From Phenylobacterium glaciei (GTDB lineage: Bacteria > Pseudomonadota > Alphaproteobacteria > Caulobacterales > Caulobacteraceae), in contig NZ_JAGSGD010000001.1 of assembly GCF_016772415.1 (NCBI RefSeq), forward strand, positions 3,497,501-3,561,500: a DNA stretch of 64,000 nucleotides, in the 5' to 3' direction. Of the stretch, positions 63,445 through 64,000 are shown piece after piece. The notes under the pieces were generated by a model. The model searched no databases. It saw only the letters and a program-made list of their open reading frames with translations, and was not told the origin of the DNA. Position numbers and translations under genes: made by a program. The first letter of the stretch is position 1. Each line of letters starts with the position of its first letter.

Positions 63445-63488
63445 CCTTCTAAAAGGGAACAAACACAGAACTGAAAGCGGCGACCGAA

Positions 63489-63833
63489 ATGCGCGAAGAC
63501 GGCAAGATCGACTATGTGGAGCTGCCGGGCGCGGACCTGCCCGCCACCAAGAGCTTCTACGGCCAGGCCTTCGGCTGGACCTTCACCGACTACGGCCCGA
63601 CCTATGCCGCCTTCGGCGACGCAGGCCTCGACGGCGGTTTCCAGGCCGATCCGGCCGAGGCGCCGGCCGCGCCCCTGGTGGTGATCTTCACCACCGACAT
63701 CGAGGCGATGTTGGCCAAGGTGAGCGCGGCTGGCGGGGCGATCGTCAAGCCGATCTTCAGCTTCCCCGGCGGCCGGCGGTTCCACTTCCGCGACCCCAGC
63801 GGGAATGAGCTGGCGGTCTTCACCGAGGATTGA
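63489..63833 (+). CDS. VOC-family (glyoxalase/bleomycin resistance-like) protein
   Basis: The 114-residue protein has the small beta-alpha-beta repeats of the VOC superfamily: IDYVELPGADLPATKSFYGQAFGWTFTDYG, then EAMLAKVSAAGGAIVKPIFSFPGGRRFHFRDPSGNELAVFTED. The family includes glyoxalase I, dioxygenases and antibiotic binding proteins. One module; likely dimeric. Function unknown. Confidence 0.9.
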   Translation: MREDGKIDYVELPGADLPATKSFYGQAFGWTFTDYGPTYAAFGDAGLDGGFQADPAEAPAAPLVVIFTTDIEAMLAKVSAAGGAIVKPIFSFPGGRRFHFRDPSGNELAVFTED

Positions 63834-63886
63834 GTTGGGCGTGGAGCCTGTGCTGTAATTCCAGTCGGATAGCTGGGGGGCTGAGT

Positions 63887-64000
63887 ATGCGTCGCGTGGC
63901 CTTCGTTGGATTGTTGCTGGCGCTGATGGCCGGGCCGGCGATGGCCCAGCCAATATCTGTCGGCTCGAAAACCCTGCCGGTGAATCTGGCGCGCGTCGTC
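63887..64000 (+). CDS. Exported protein (start only; continues past window end)
   Basis: An ATG at 63887 preceded by a G-rich stretch (TGGGGGG) opens a frame running to the end of the window. Its N-terminus, MRRVAFVGLLLALMAGPAMA, is a signal peptide followed by QPISVGSKTLPVNLARVV. Too little is present to name a family. Confidence 0.6.
   Translation, partial: MRRVAFVGLLLALMAGPAMAQPISVGSKTLPVNLARVV

Overview
The window is chromosomal DNA from a high-GC alphaproteobacterium, most likely Caulobacteraceae (Caulobacter/Phenylobacterium type). The signs are the very high third-position GC, a PdeA-type GGDEF-EAL protein with the GEDEF motif and a C-terminal Arg-Gly, a SigF-NrsF pair with a GTAACC-N16-CGAA type promoter, a ctaC-ctaD-ctaB-ctaG-ctaE-SURF1-thrC gene order, and dispersed palindromic intergenic repeats of alphaproteobacterial type. 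I see no prophage, transposase, CRISPR array, rRNA or tRNA gene. Most genes are ordinary housekeeping or stress-defence genes, densely packed, with many 1-4 bp start/stop overlaps.

Layout. 1-8.3 kb: end of an unknown exported protein gene; ispH, a methyltransferase, thrB and rnhA as a forward operon; convergent kup; a MarR regulator with a perfect operator at its start; an NfeD/SPFH membrane-quality pair; two palindromic repeats; a TIGR02301 protein. 8.3-12 kb: a YbjN-like protein; a LysR regulator divergent from pirin and wrbA with a nested dyad between; an ArsR regulator whose expected partner gene looks decayed. 12-24.9 kb: nitronate monooxygenase, two SDRs, GST, thioredoxin-like peroxidase, YaaA, an FAD-linked dehydrogenase, a VapBC toxin-antitoxin pair, Sua5, a cytochrome b561-YceI fusion next to a stand-alone YceI, acyl-CoA dehydrogenase and an APH-fold kinase. 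24.9-27.3 kb: a metal/oxidative stress island, with nrsF-sigF facing a DUF1223 protein and a Met/Lys-rich repeat protein across two divergent SigF-type promoters.

27.3-35.5 kb: amidohydrolase, 3-methyladenine glycosylase, peroxiredoxin, YqgE, PdeA (c-di-GMP phosphodiesterase), GNAT, an M16 peptidase with an apparent CTG start, and thrC. 35.5-42 kb: the aa3-type cytochrome c oxidase cluster, including a 48-residue membrane protein gene between ctaB and ctaG. 42-50.6 kb: tldD, a ModE-like regulator, a TonB-dependent receptor behind two CopY/BlaI-like boxes, a POT peptide transporter, DUF427 and glutamate-cysteine ligase. 50.7-64 kb: rsmE, a TetR-Rieske oxygenase pair, PPK2, a P-loop kinase, a YcaQ-like protein, two tandem paralogous ABC exporters preceded by a possible 19-residue leader peptide, ubiA, an LprI-like protein, a fatty acid desaturase, a methyltransferase, a VOC protein and the start of an exported protein.

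The features most worth a second look are the facing SigF promoters, the leader peptide before the ABC pair, the dispersed palindromes (one running into a stop codon), the three convergent gene pairs that share a CTAG stop, and the tandem operator upstream of the TonB receptor. Start sites, operators and terminators are read by eye; no search or folding program was run.
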